This document shows positions 28,093 to 37,028 of a DNA stretch of 64,000 bases, piece after piece. Every line of letters starts with the position of its first letter. The stretch's first letter is position 1. The notes under the pieces were generated by a model, which searched no databases, had not been told where the DNA came from, and saw nothing but the letters and a program-made list of their open reading frames with translations. The position numbers and the translations under genes were made by a program. This DNA comes from Bradyrhizobium sp. Ash2021 (GTDB taxonomy: Bacteria > Pseudomonadota > Alphaproteobacteria > Rhizobiales > Xanthobacteraceae), in the NCBI RefSeq assembly GCF_031202265.1, contig NZ_CP100604.1, positions 8,104,501-8,168,500 of the forward strand, given 5' to 3'.

Positions 28093-28449
28093 TCAGGTCG
28101 CCGCGGGTTTTGCCGGCTTCTTGGGCTTGCGCGGCGTGGTGCTGGCAGGCTTCTTTCGCGCCATGACCGGTTTGATGGCCATCGGCCGGCCGGCCGGCGC
28201 GGCCGCAACCGGCTCAGGGTCGGGCCTGAAGTAGACCCGGCAGCCCGGCGAGAGCTGGGATTTTTTCCGGATCATGCAGGCGGTGATGCGGTCGACGTCG
28301 GGAACAAACTCGCCGCACAGCTGCATCGCATCGCCAGAGCAGGCTTGCTGCTGTTCGGGCGTATAGGCCTGGCCCGCAGCCGGCCACATCGCAACCGCGA
28401 GCGCCACAGCGAGCATCGAAGCGAACTGGAAACTCCCGAACCGGACCAT
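28093..28449 (-). CDS. Exported cysteine-rich protein
   Basis: From MVRFGSFQFASMLAVALAVA at 28449, a signal peptide (cleavage probably after AAGQA) leads to a mature domain with the spacing C-x6-C-x13-C-x10-C: QQACSGDAMQLC, ITACMIRKKSQLSPGCR. It then has a Lys/Pro/Ala-rich tail. The cysteine framework is the same as in the two short proteins at 58084 and 63772. Such domains resemble the cysteine-rich GLG1 repeat found in proteobacterial exported proteins. The function is unknown. Confidence 0.7.
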   Translation of the reverse strand: MVRFGSFQFASMLAVALAVAMWPAAGQAYTPEQQQACSGDAMQLCGEFVPDVDRITACMIRKKSQLSPGCRVYFRPDPEPVAAAPAGRPMAIKPVMARKKPASTTPRKPKKPAKPAAT

Positions 28450-28579
28450 CGTCACGAATCCCCCCGAAGCGCGATTTCGGGAATTGTGGGTGAATGCCGG
28501 GGGCTTGGCAAGCAGGGCTAGACCAAACAGCGGTAGACATTGGGGCCACAGGGCTATGCCGCGCGCAGAATCAGCGATG

Positions 28580-28650
28580 TGGGGCGTGGTACAGTTGGGT
28601 GGGAACCGCCGCCGATCAGACAAGCCACTGATAAACCTAGCTTATTTGCC
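28580..28650 (-). other. Attachment-site-like repeat (inverted copy)
   Basis: On the minus strand the order is aggtttatcagtggcttg, a spacer, then ggttcccacccaactgtacc and ac. The last part matches the 3' end of tRNA-His without three bases of the T loop. The copy at 49335-49387 has the same two blocks in the opposite orientation, and a weaker copy lies at 51990-52030. This probably marks an old island boundary at the left of the mobile region. Confidence 0.5.
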
Positions 28651-28711
28651 CGCTAGTTATTTGCTTTTGTAGCAGGCTTTTGTATTCGAGTGAAGCGCGA
28701 ACAATCGACAG

Positions 28712-29077
28712 CTAAAGACGAAACCAAGGCAGGGTGAGATAGACGCAAGCGATCATCGAGAGCGTAGGAATTACCCACACCCAACCCAACCAAACGTATC
28801 GCGCCGAGCCTCCGCGGAACGACGCAGCAACAAGGCCAACCATCAATGCCCCGAGTGCGGCCGTCGCAGCCCACCCGTACCAATAAATCGCTGGAGCAAG
28901 AAACCCCAACGCAGGGTCGGCCACGTCTCGTGAGTGATGCGTACCCGCGAGCACGATGCCGAGCGACGGGAAAACGGTGAAGAGAGCAAGGTCCTTGGCG
29001 AGTGCGACCACGTAGAGGAAAGCAAACGCGGTCCCGAACGCGAATGCAAAGCGTCTGAATGGGGTTGAGGACGTCAT
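28712..29077 (-). CDS. Four-TM hypothetical membrane protein
   Basis: A 121-residue protein, MTSSTPFRRFAFAFGTAFAF..., with four hydrophobic segments and no catalytic motif. Its ATG overlaps the stop of the upstream membrane gene in a TCATGA arrangement, so the two are translationally coupled. Together with the truncated phosphoesterase gene they form one minus-strand unit. The function is unknown. A pair of small membrane proteins behind a phosphoesterase suggests a membrane-linked role, but that is inference. Confidence 0.65.
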   Translation of the reverse strand: MTSSTPFRRFAFAFGTAFAFLYVVALAKDLALFTVFPSLGIVLAGTHHSRDVADPALGFLAPAIYWYGWAATAALGALMVGLVAASFRGGSARYVWLGWVWVIPTLSMIACVYLTLPWFRL

Positions 29078-29538
29078 GAGCCGAAACCCATGATGTTGTT
29101 AGCGACGTGACCGGACAGAAAGCCCCACCAAACGATGAAGGCAAGTATCGAGGTGAGCGCCGTGCGCGTCTGAGCAGGTTCGTTGGCAAGCGGCCGTCGC
29201 CAGCAAACCCAGTAGGCGGGCAGCAACGCCAACCCGATTGCTGCGAAATGTTCCTTGAGGTCGAAGAAGCCGAGGACATGCCAGTGACCCGCACGCTCTA
29301 ATTCGGGCCTGACATCCACACGGAAATAAAGGTAAATGATCCCACCCAGCAGCGTGGAAACGGCATACAGGACTACCACGGCGTTGGCGAACGAGGCCGA
29401 CGGTATGGAACGAAAGCGGCCAAAGAACGAGCCGGGCCGCGCGTCCGCCGATCCCCATGCCGCTAAAGTCTGGTGTGTTATCGCGCCAAGCAGTGCGACC
29501 GCGACCAAACCGTGAATGATCAGAATAGCTGTCGCCAG
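29074..29538 (-). CDS. Hypothetical membrane protein, start uncertain
   Basis: About 155 residues with four transmembrane segments: AILIIHGLVAVALLGAITHQ, FANAVVVLYAVSTLLGGIIY, FAAIGLALLPAYWVC and LTSILAFIVWWGFLSGHVA. No ATG or GTG lies in frame at the expected start. The coding sequence extends from near 29560, and the first credible codons are CTG at 29538 or TTG at 29508. The longer frame from 29787 would overlap the phosphoesterase by about 220 bp and is unlikely. It overlaps the next gene by four bases. The missing start may reflect translational coupling or decay. Confidence 0.6.
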   Translation of the reverse strand: MATAILIIHGLVAVALLGAITHQTLAAWGSADARPGSFFGRFRSIPSASFANAVVVLYAVSTLLGGIIYLYFRVDVRPELERAGHWHVLGFFDLKEHFAAIGLALLPAYWVCWRRPLANEPAQTRTALTSILAFIVWWGFLSGHVANNIMGFGS

Positions 29539-29569
29539 AACCTCACTCCCGTAAACACCGGCATCCTGC

Positions 29570-30303
29570 TCACCTGAAGAGTTCCTCAGTCCCGAATGGC
29601 TCTGCCGACCACGGCCGGAAGCGATTGAGGGTGAATTTCGTCTTCTGGCCGGGTTCAACGTCCACCAGCACGTAGTTGTACTCCTCTTGCGGAGGCTGGC
29701 CCTTCCAGTAAAGGTCCTGCGGATAGTCAGCGGGCACCTTGATGCTGGTTCGCCCCGGCAGGATTGGGTCTTGTTCTGCGCCCCCACCGCCCAACATCAG
29801 ATACTTTATCCCATCTACGTCGTAGATTTCCGTGGTGTGGACGTGCCCGTTCAATACGACCACCTCCATGTCCTTGGCATACGACGCAATCACCTTGTGC
29901 GGGTTATCGGGAGCCGGGATCGGGCCTAAGCCTGACCGCGCAAACACGGGATAATGGAAGACGATAAACGCCTTCCGAATGCCATTGGCCTTCGCCTCGT
30001 CCATCCACTTTTGAAGCTGGGTCATCTGCTCGGCATATTTTGGCCGATCAGCGTCCCACAGCGACGGCGAACGGTAATCGTACTTGCCACTCCAGAGATA
30101 GATGAAGCGGGTGCCCTTGAAGTCAAATTTGTAGATGAGGTTTTCCGGCGTGACGCCGAATTTTTTCAGATACGGCACAGCCGAAAGAACGCCCTCAATC
30201 TTTGGGTCGGCCCACACCTCGTGATTGCCCACACTCATGAAAAAGCGCCCATCCAGACCGGCTGCGCGCATCTCGTCATCCGGCGCGGGTAGCTTCGCCA
30301 TGC
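29570..30303 (-). pseudogene. Metallophosphoesterase, 5' end replaced
   Basis: The last ~240 residues are a calcineurin-like phosphoesterase: GRFFMSVGNHEVWADP holds GNHE, FIVFHYPVFARSG holds the His, and VVVLNGHVHTTEI holds GHxH. The first conserved blocks (GDxH and GDxxD) are missing. In their place the frame runs upstream into phage-type DNA of a truncated alpA gene at about 30300. The gene has therefore lost its N-terminal half through an integration or deletion event. A fused product can be read from 30625 but would lack essential metal ligands. Confidence 0.75.
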
Positions 30304-30429
30304 GGTGGTCTTGGCACCAAGCTTCACCGGCCTTGGGAAGCGGCCATCCTTGACCCCTTGCCACCACGTAGACTTGCTGACGGGGAGTGTCGGTTGCCGC
30401 CGCCGCTCCCCTTTGCTTTTGCAGGCCAT
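30235..30429 (-). pseudogene. AlpA-like phage regulator, truncated
   Basis: The N-terminal ~45 residues contain LPVSKSTWWQGVKDGRFPRP followed by VKLGAKTTAWR, a clear match to the HTH and wing of AlpA-family excisionase/regulators. The normal end (VEDIRALI...) is replaced at about 30300 by the coding DNA of the metallophosphoesterase read in another frame. AlpA proteins switch on integrase or excision genes of P4-like elements, which fits the adjacent P4-type integrase. Confidence 0.7.
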
Positions 30430-30434
30430 GACTA

Positions 30435-30650
30435 TTACGTGGCCTCCGTGGTCGCGCCGGCACTCGGCGGCTGCGAGGCGACAGCGCGGGCACGATCGAA
30501 GGCGTCAAGCTCTTCGGAGCGGCGGTACTTGCGCGAGTTAATGAAAACTGCCGTCGGGAAACCCAAGTTTGGGTTTGCGTCCCAGCGGGCCAATGTGCGC
30601 AGCACAACTCCGTAGCGCTGAGCAACTTTGGCGTCAGGAATAAGAGACAT
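30435..30650 (-). CDS. Excisionase-like HTH protein
   Basis: 71 residues: IPDAKVAQRYGVVLRTLARW is a winged helix-turn-helix of the MerR/Xis type, followed by NLGFPTAVFINSRKYRRSEE, which is the wing with a basic turn. It precedes the truncated alpA by five bases and is downstream of the integrase/hypothetical pair on the same strand. The probable role is control of excision. It is intact. Confidence 0.7.
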   Translation of the reverse strand: MSLIPDAKVAQRYGVVLRTLARWDANPNLGFPTAVFINSRKYRRSEELDAFDRARAVASQPPSAGATTEAT

Positions 30651-30786
30651 TGATTGCGCTCCTTTCTGGCTAAGAGCGCTAATGTCCGTCGTTAGCGCTC
30701 TTCGAGTTGAAGTGCGCTATCGCTATGTCCAAGCGGTCTTCTTGTCATCGGAGGCAGTGCTCGCTCTTGAAGAACGAGCGAAAACG

Positions 30787-31353
30787 CTATGCTCGCTCCT
30801 GAAGAGCGAGCTTTTTGAGCATTCGAACGGCCCTTCCGCGCACCGCCTTATCTGTGAGCTCGCACCCGCGCGCCCGAAGGACAGGCAATGCTTCGTTGAC
30901 GACAACATCCGCTGCCTTATAAAGGCGGCTCTCGCCAGCAGCGCGATTCCGAAGTGCCGCTTCCCAAATGATCTTGTTTTCTGGGTTGTCCTGCTGACGC
31001 TTGCTCTTTGCCCCGCGCATCTTATCCGTGCGCTTGTTAGCTATGGCGACTTCGGTGTTGTCTGAGATCGTTCCCTCAGATCCGATCATGTAGGCACTCG
31101 CCAAGGCGCTCCACAGATTGTGCATGGCGACCTCGCGTGCTTCATCGGGAATGCCGGACCTTTCGATAACGCCGATCAGAGATTTGGTGGCCGGGTCTAG
31201 CTCCTGCACCGCGTGCTGCAGCGCTTCTCGCTCGGGGAGATCGAATTTAACTTCGAGCGATTTCTCGCCGGTTTCTCTTAAAAACCGAATGAAGTCTTGC
31301 AGATCGAGCCGGACGTCGGTAGCCGGCGATCGCTTTCGTTCCGTTTTCTTCAT
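30787..31353 (-). CDS. Hypothetical protein, coupled to integrase
   Basis: Starts at ATG 31353 (MKKTERKRSPATDVRLDLQD) or at the GTG at 31359, which overlaps the integrase stop as GTGA. The product has about 188 residues, is mostly helical and charged, and has no recognised domain. Segments such as DEAREVAMHNLWSALASAYM and the basic C-terminus (RGRAVRMLKKLALQERA) suggest a DNA- or protein-binding accessory factor. The coupling to the integrase suggests a role in the element's mobility. Confidence 0.6.
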   Translation of the reverse strand: MKKTERKRSPATDVRLDLQDFIRFLRETGEKSLEVKFDLPEREALQHAVQELDPATKSLIGVIERSGIPDEAREVAMHNLWSALASAYMIGSEGTISDNTEVAIANKRTDKMRGAKSKRQQDNPENKIIWEAALRNRAAGESRLYKAADVVVNEALPVLRARGCELTDKAVRGRAVRMLKKLALQERA

Positions 31354-31355
31354 CG

Positions 31356-32633
31356 TCACCCCCGCAAGGCGACGACGTTGGAGGGTGAGCCATCGACCAG
31401 TTCGTCAACGTACCGGCCCCAAGCCCCCAGTGCAGCGCTGCGCTCGTTAAGAAGCTCAGCGCGGTTATAGATCGCTGCCACCCCCCTCACGACGCCGCTG
31501 GAATGGTTGAGGATCTTGTCGACGACATGAGGTGAAACCTTGAGATCCTCTGCCATGCGCGTCGCGAAGGTCCGTCGGATGTCGTGGAGCGTCCAATGCG
31601 CCGGCTCGACACCGTCGAGAGCTGCGGTGGTGGCCTCGGCGAGGCGCTTGCGCATCTTTGACCACCCGTTGAGGCGCGCACCGGTCACGGTAAGGACTAG
31701 CCCTTCATCGCTCCCGACCTTGGGTGCGCTCTCCAGGATCTCGGCCGCAGCGTCGCTGAGGGCCACGATATGGGGCCGCCCGTTCTTCGTTCGCGTGCCG
31801 GGCAGCTCGATTTGCCGCTTCGCAAGGTCGATCTCCGCCCAGCGGAGGCCCGCGATTTCGTTCAGGCGCTGGCCGGTCAGGATCAGCAAGCGGATCATAC
31901 CTGTGTATGGGTGCCCGAGCTTTCCTGCGGCGGTCCAGACCGCCCGCAGTTCCTTGGTAGATAGCACGCGCTCTCGAGTATCCTCGTCGGTCAGCTTGAG
32001 GCCGGCGAAGGGCGACGAGCGAACCAGCCTTTCGCTCATGCCGAAGGCGTACAGCGCCTTGCAGTTGGTCAGGGTTCTGTTTCGCATCACGTGTCCCCGT
32101 TCGGCCACGTCATCGATGAGCTTCTTCGCCTCAAACGCGGAGACGCCTTCAGCGGCCAACCGGTTGCGAAAAGGCTTGAGTTCCTTGCGCAGGATTCGCT
32201 CGATCTCGGAACCACTGCGGAGTGGCGCCTTTTTCCGGACCCGCCCTGCAGCAACTCCCTTCTGGTTCCGTTTGTAGACATGCCGGTCCAGGTAAAGCGT
32301 CACCAAGCCGTCCACTGTGATGTCAGCCGGAGCGTGTTTTTTTTCCTGTTTCTCCGCCGCCGGATCGATCTTGGCTGAAACGGCCTTCATGGCGGCTGCG
32401 CCTAGCTCCCGGGCGCGGGCCAGATCGGTGGCACCACAATCAAGCGTCAGCTTTCGGGTCCGGCCACCGAAACGATATCGGTGCACCCATGACTTGGCGC
32501 CCGAAGGGAAGACGACAAGGCGATTCCTACGCAAGTTCGCATCCGCGACCTCGTACCGTTCCTCCCGCGGCTTGAGGTTCTCAACTTGCGTGACAGTCGA
32601 GATATAGCGGGCTTTTGCGTTCGTCGCGGCCAT
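31356..32633 (-). CDS. Tyrosine integrase, P4 type
   Basis: From MAATNAKARYISTVTQVENL at 32633 the protein has about 425 residues. It has the N-terminal arm-binding DUF4102-like domain (NRLVVFPSGAKSWVHRYRFG, RTRKLTLD), a core-binding domain and the catalytic domain. The active-site residues are Arg in LTGQRLNEIAGLRW, HxxR in LHDIRRTFATRM, His in ILNHSSG and the Tyr nucleophile in AIYNRAELL. P4-type integrases insert islands into tRNA genes. A tRNA-His 3' fragment lies 170 bp upstream of its start, which fits this. Confidence 0.93.
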   Translation of the reverse strand: MAATNAKARYISTVTQVENLKPREERYEVADANLRRNRLVVFPSGAKSWVHRYRFGGRTRKLTLDCGATDLARARELGAAAMKAVSAKIDPAAEKQEKKHAPADITVDGLVTLYLDRHVYKRNQKGVAAGRVRKKAPLRSGSEIERILRKELKPFRNRLAAEGVSAFEAKKLIDDVAERGHVMRNRTLTNCKALYAFGMSERLVRSSPFAGLKLTDEDTRERVLSTKELRAVWTAAGKLGHPYTGMIRLLILTGQRLNEIAGLRWAEIDLAKRQIELPGTRTKNGRPHIVALSDAAAEILESAPKVGSDEGLVLTVTGARLNGWSKMRKRLAEATTAALDGVEPAHWTLHDIRRTFATRMAEDLKVSPHVVDKILNHSSGVVRGVAAIYNRAELLNERSAALGAWGRYVDELVDGSPSNVVALRG

Positions 32634-32799
32634 GACAGGAAGATCCTTGGGGTAACGGCAGGGTAGCGTTCTAGCCTGTCTTGGATTGTTACCCCGTGTC
32701 TCAGGACAAGGCAAGACACTCCCAGAAAATAGCGATAGGAGAGATAGTTAACGGTTGAAAGGCCGTCTGTATCTGTCTGGCTATGTCGGCTTAAAAATT

Positions 32800-32847
32800 T
32801 GTCTGTGGAACAGGAGGTCGGTGGTTCGAGCCCACCCAACTGTACCA
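32800..32847 (+). other. tRNA-His(GTG) 3' fragment, island attachment site
   Basis: The bases match the 3' part of a proteobacterial tRNA-His: anticodon loop ctgtgga inside tgt/aca, variable aggtc, T arm ggtgg ttcgagc ccacc, acceptor strand caactgt, discriminator A and CCA. The D arm and 5' acceptor strand (acagttg) are missing; upstream sequence is unrelated. This is what remains when an element inserts at the 3' end of a tRNA gene and leaves an attL/attR copy. Integrases start on both sides of it. Confidence 0.8.
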
Positions 32848-32931
32848 CAACAAGAAAATCCCCTGTGGTTTCAGCAACGTACTGATAGACCTGACGTATT
32901 TGCCCGCGCTAAATACAAAAGGCGCATACAA

Positions 32932-34557
32932 ATGGCATTGCGGATGGTCGCGTTAGTTCGAGCGAAAGACGGCAGTTGGTTCGCCCGCAAGGGCATCCCG
33001 GAAGACGTGCGCGACCCATACGCTCGGCTCTTTGGCGTTCGCAGGGAAGCCCATCTGAGACTGCCAAGGGACACCCCGCACCACGAGGCAAAGACGCGGT
33101 GCGCGGAGTGGATAGCCGACGTTGAAACGCGCATCGCCACGTTGCGTGCTCAGAGTAACGGTGAAGGCCAACCGCTCACCAAGCTCAACGCAATCGCACT
33201 AGCTGGCCGGTGGTACACGTGGTTCGTCGGGCAGCATGAGAACGAGCCCGGACCAGCCAAGCGTTGGCACCAGATGAGCGACCACCTCGTGTGGAACGTG
33301 ATCTACCCCGAAGCGCCCGAAAGCTACCACGAGAACCCCAAGACCGATCCTCACTGGGAATGGCAAAAGGAGCCAGAGGTTCGGGAAGCAGTGAGGCCGC
33401 AGGTTGCCGAGTTGGCGCGTGTGGCAACATTTCTTGCCAGCGAGGGTATGGCGCTGAATGCCACCGCCTATGCGCTCTTTGTCGATGCTGTTAGCGACAA
33501 TCTCCTGCTCGCCATAATGTTGCTGGAGAGGCGCGCGAATGGCGACTACTCACGCGATGACACCCCTGAAAGCTTTCCACAGTTCACGGATGGACCCGTG
33601 CGCGGCTCAGGCGTGAGCTGCTGGGAATTGTTCGAGGCTTTCGTTACTGCAACAACGCCCGCACCCAATACGGTGGCACGCTGGCGAGCCGTATTCCTCG
33701 AAATGCAACGTGAGTTTGCCGAGGTGGGGGCGGATGGGATCACCGAGGACGCTGCGCGCAAGTGGGTGCATGGTCTAATAACAGCGAAGCGTGCGGCGAT
33801 CACTGTCCGGGAGATTTGGCTTTCAGCCTCGCGTCGAGTGTTTAGTTGGGCGCGCGAGCACAAGCGCGTTCGCCAAAATCCCTTCAAGGAAGTCAAGGTT
33901 GACGTTCCCCGCAAGATGCAGATGCGCGAGGACGGCCGCAGCTTCACCGCCGCAGAGGCCAGCATCATTCTGAAATCCAGCCTTGCGTATCAAAAGCCGG
34001 ACACGCCAACCGAGAGGACGCGCCGCTGGGTGCCATGGCTGTGCGCGTACTCGGGAGCGCGGTCAGGTGAAATCACCCAGTTGCGGGGCGGCGACATTGA
34101 AGACCGCAATGGCTTCTATGTGATGAAGCTGACGCCCGAGGCGGGCACGGTCAAGACAGGCAAGCCGCGCGTTGTGCCAATCCATGAACACCTGATTGCT
34201 CAGGGCTTCATTGCAATGGTGCAGCAGGTTGGGAAGGGGGCGCTGTTCTACAATGACAAGACGCCACAGAAGAAAAGCAATGACCCTTTGAAGCCGTCGC
34301 GTTCTCGCGCCGACACTGCTCGCGCTCACTTGGGAACATGGGTTCGTGGATTGGGTGTTGATGATCCCGAACTCAGCCCTAATCATGCCTGGCGCCACCT
34401 CTTCAAGAGGATCGGTGATGAAATTGGGATGGCGGAGAAAATGAACGACGCCATCACAGGGCACACGCAAGCGACCGAGGGGCGGAAATATGGCCCGCCG
34501 ACTGCGGTGGCCATGGCCGAAGCTCTCAAGAAATTCCCGCGCTACAAGCTAGATTGA
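32932..34557 (+). CDS. Tyrosine integrase, DUF6538-type N-terminus
   Basis: ATG 32932 (MALRMVALVRAKDGSWFARK) gives 541 residues. The N-terminus matches the DUF6538-type arm domain of rhizobial integrases. The catalytic domain at the C-terminus has Arg in YSGARSGEITQLRGGDIE, HxxR in NHAWRHLFKRI, His in ITGHTQAT and Tyr in GRKYGP. It sits directly to the right of the tRNA-His fragment and probably mobilises the 32.8-49.4 kb segment. The first 30 codons have a diverged copy at 49470-49560. Confidence 0.9.
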   Translation: MALRMVALVRAKDGSWFARKGIPEDVRDPYARLFGVRREAHLRLPRDTPHHEAKTRCAEWIADVETRIATLRAQSNGEGQPLTKLNAIALAGRWYTWFVGQHENEPGPAKRWHQMSDHLVWNVIYPEAPESYHENPKTDPHWEWQKEPEVREAVRPQVAELARVATFLASEGMALNATAYALFVDAVSDNLLLAIMLLERRANGDYSRDDTPESFPQFTDGPVRGSGVSCWELFEAFVTATTPAPNTVARWRAVFLEMQREFAEVGADGITEDAARKWVHGLITAKRAAITVREIWLSASRRVFSWAREHKRVRQNPFKEVKVDVPRKMQMREDGRSFTAAEASIILKSSLAYQKPDTPTERTRRWVPWLCAYSGARSGEITQLRGGDIEDRNGFYVMKLTPEAGTVKTGKPRVVPIHEHLIAQGFIAMVQQVGKGALFYNDKTPQKKSNDPLKPSRSRADTARAHLGTWVRGLGVDDPELSPNHAWRHLFKRIGDEIGMAEKMNDAITGHTQATEGRKYGPPTAVAMAEALKKFPRYKLD

Positions 34558-34646
34558 ACTTGTAACCACTCGCCGGACGTGTCGCGTCTCCAACTGGGGG
34601 CAGCGAAGCGTACAGGCGACAACACCAAAGAAAAATAAGGAATGCC

Positions 34647-35000
34647 ATGGAACGGAAAGCAATTGTGGCGCTGATCCTTGCCGGTCTCGCACTCTCGGCG
34701 TGCGTCTCTCAGGAAGAGATGGCCGCCCGAAGGCAGATGGCACAAGCCAACCGGGAGAAACAATGTGCCTCCTTTGGCTATAGGCTAGGAACGCCAGATT
34801 ACAGCAAGTGTCTCGAAAGCCTGTATCTGCAAGATCAACAGCTAGCCGTTGCAGAAGAAGCGAACCGGCAAGCACGCCTCCACGAGTTTGGGCAGAGGCT
34901 ACAGCAGGCCGGTGCAGCGATGCAGAGCGCCAACCCGCCTATGGTTCACTGCACCACCATGCCCAACGGCATCGGCGGCACTAACACGACCTGCCAATAA
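34647..35000 (+). CDS. Small lipoprotein
   Basis: A 117-residue protein with a type II signal peptide: MERKAIVALILAGLALSACV, lipobox LSAC. The mature part contains REKQCASFGYRLGTPDYSKC, LESLYLQDQQ, a Cys-bracketed motif I have seen in short rhizobial lipoproteins. The C-terminus has two more cysteines (HCTTMPNG...TTCQ). Its role is unknown. It is probably cargo of the island, downstream of the integrase. Confidence 0.7.
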   Translation: MERKAIVALILAGLALSACVSQEEMAARRQMAQANREKQCASFGYRLGTPDYSKCLESLYLQDQQLAVAEEANRQARLHEFGQRLQQAGAAMQSANPPMVHCTTMPNGIGGTNTTCQ

Positions 35001-35008
35001 GGGAAAAA

Positions 35009-35050
35009 GGCCGCACCGGGCTCCCTTAGCTGGGATAACCTGATGCGGCC
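35009..35050. terminator. Possible bidirectional terminator
   Basis: ggccgca at 35009-35015 pairs with tgcggcc at 35044-35050 around a 28-base loop with its own weak pairing. It lies between two convergent genes. The left flank has an A run (gggaaaaa). Confidence 0.35.
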
Positions 35051-35069
35051 ATTGTCTTGTCTATTCTAG

Positions 35070-37028
35070 CTACGCTGCTTCCTTAACCAGCTCACTCTTT
35101 CCACCCCTGCCCTTGCCTGTGACGGCGTAGGTCACCCCAATCGCCTTGAGGGCCATGGTGGTCCGGTGGTTCTCGTTACGAAGATTCTTCTGTAGGTCCT
35201 TCTTGGCATCCGGCTTGAGCCCAAGCTCACGGGCCACCGCCGTCACTGATGTACGCCCCGGAGCCCGGTTACCCATAAAGGTCAACAAGCGCTCATGGGG
35301 TGTTCCTGCGCCCCGCCGGTGGACCTTGGGGCCATCCGGCTCGAATGGCCAATCCGCAACCTGTATCCCCGGCATCTCCCGGCGAATAGCAGCTAGAATG
35401 TCCTCACCCCGCTCACCAGAAGGAAGCACGATGAACACATCCGCCGGGGGGCACCCACCGTGGTCATCGGTGACGTGGCGGCAGCAGATGCGATTGATCG
35501 CCTGAATGATGGAGGCTGATAGCTGACGGCGGACCATGTGCTCACGCAGGTTACCGTGGCCTTCCCAGGTTGGATTGTCGAGCCAATCATCCCCTTGGAC
35601 GCCTTTGAGCGCAAAGAAGACGTTGGTGGGCCACGTCACCGCATCACGAAACGGCAGGCCGAAGATGACAGCCACATCACAGTCAGCATAGGCGTTGCTG
35701 CCGTCAACAGCGCCCCAATGCGCCTTGGTCACCTTTGCGAAGGGCATATCTTCAGCCTCGGGCAGCTCGTGCTCGACCGCTTTGTGGACACAGAAGAACA
35801 CGGAACGATCCGGCGTAAGGCGCTTGGTAAGGTCGTCAATAAGGCGAGGGAAGCGCGTCTTTGCACGCTCTACCATAGCTCCCTTGCCGATCCCTGAGCC
35901 CGTCCTCGCAACGTGCAGCTTGACGCTGCTGTAATCACGTACACCGGGAGGCGTCGGGATAATCACCGCGCGGTCTTCCATAAGCTTGTAAATGAAATCC
36001 TCACGGGCGGTAGCGTCTAGCACCACAGGCCCCGGAGCATCCAAAGGCACCAGTAGCGCCGATGAGTTGAGTGTGGGCTCTGTGCCTCTCAGCGCAAAAT
36101 ACGCATACTGATCCAACACCGCCGCAGCAGCCTCCAGCGTCTTGTCTATCTGCGTCGCAATGCGGTTGCGCTCCTTTACGTCAATCTTGCCCAGATACTG
36201 GTCATAGGGGAGCTTGAGCATCTCGGCGCGCAAGGCGGCTAGGTTGACAGGACTGCTTGATGCCCCATCCGTGCCCCAAGCCATACATGCTCCACCACCG
36301 AAGCCTGCACTGACACCGGCATGATGTCCCAAGGCCACATAGAGTTGCTCAAGGGCCGCCACCTCAGCGGTGTAGTTAGACCGCAGGCAATGAGGAATGA
36401 AACCTATGGCTTGGCCTAGACGGTCCATCTTTACTTGGCTCTCCTCGATGGCGTTGCAGAGAGCCTCATCGATGATGGTCAGGAGACGCTTGCCACCCTT
36501 CCAATTCGTCAGGCGGTGCCACCGGCCAGCGCGTGTACTGGTGAGGGTCTGTGTGGCGGTCACGTATGCCTGATGGGTGATGACCACCACATCGCTTGCG
36601 TGGAGTTGCTCGTGGGTTGCTCGGTGTTCGCTGTGATCGGCCACAGCAACCTGACGGCCAGCGAGGGCATTGATAGCAGCCACCATCTCATCGGCTTGGG
36701 CAATCAGGCGGGTGACGATGAGGATGCCTACAGGCGTCTTTTGGGCTGTGGCAGCGTTATGCTCAGCTTGGAGCGCTGCGTACACCTTGGCTCCCAAGGT
36801 TTTCCCTGAGCCCGTTGGGGGCCACAGGATACGCCAGCGTGGCGGTACACCAGCGGCTGTGTCTAGAATTGCAGCTTGGTAGGTGCTGGCCATGGTAGTC
36901 CACAGGGCCCTTAGAGGGGCACTGGGCACGTTGTGGTAGGCGGTAGTCCATTCGTTGGTTAGACGCGCGACGAAGGTCTGCGGCGGCACGAGGGCGTATT
37001 GCCCGTGCAGGCCGATAAGGTCTGTCAT
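35070..37028 (-). CDS. SF2-type DEAD/DEAH helicase
   Basis: A 652-residue protein. Walker A is ILWPPTGSGKTLGAKVY (residues ~68-84). Motif Ia-like text is GILIVTRLIAQADEMV, and Walker B is LLTIIDEAL with DEAx. Later blocks are VFFCVHKAVEHELPEAE and SASIIQAINRICCRHV, the latter in the place of motif VI. The family is SF2, but the helicase core is divergent and spaced by long inserts. The C-terminal ~100 residues (SVTAVARELGLKPDAKKDLQ) look like a wHTH. A role in plasmid or phage DNA processing or defence is plausible, but no partner nuclease is adjacent. Confidence 0.7.
   Translation of the reverse strand: MTDLIGLHGQYALVPPQTFVARLTNEWTTAYHNVPSAPLRALWTTMASTYQAAILDTAAGVPPRWRILWPPTGSGKTLGAKVYAALQAEHNAATAQKTPVGILIVTRLIAQADEMVAAINALAGRQVAVADHSEHRATHEQLHASDVVVITHQAYVTATQTLTSTRAGRWHRLTNWKGGKRLLTIIDEALCNAIEESQVKMDRLGQAIGFIPHCLRSNYTAEVAALEQLYVALGHHAGVSAGFGGGACMAWGTDGASSSPVNLAALRAEMLKLPYDQYLGKIDVKERNRIATQIDKTLEAAAAVLDQYAYFALRGTEPTLNSSALLVPLDAPGPVVLDATAREDFIYKLMEDRAVIIPTPPGVRDYSSVKLHVARTGSGIGKGAMVERAKTRFPRLIDDLTKRLTPDRSVFFCVHKAVEHELPEAEDMPFAKVTKAHWGAVDGSNAYADCDVAVIFGLPFRDAVTWPTNVFFALKGVQGDDWLDNPTWEGHGNLREHMVRRQLSASIIQAINRICCRHVTDDHGGCPPADVFIVLPSGERGEDILAAIRREMPGIQVADWPFEPDGPKVHRRGAGTPHERLLTFMGNRAPGRTSVTAVARELGLKPDAKKDLQKNLRNENHRTTMALKAIGVTYAVTGKGRGGKSELVKEAA

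Noticed and set aside
28653..29294. 213-codon minus-strand frame rich in Cys and Arg
   Set aside because: It lies in a different frame over two membrane-protein genes with clear hydrophobic pattern, so it is a shadow.
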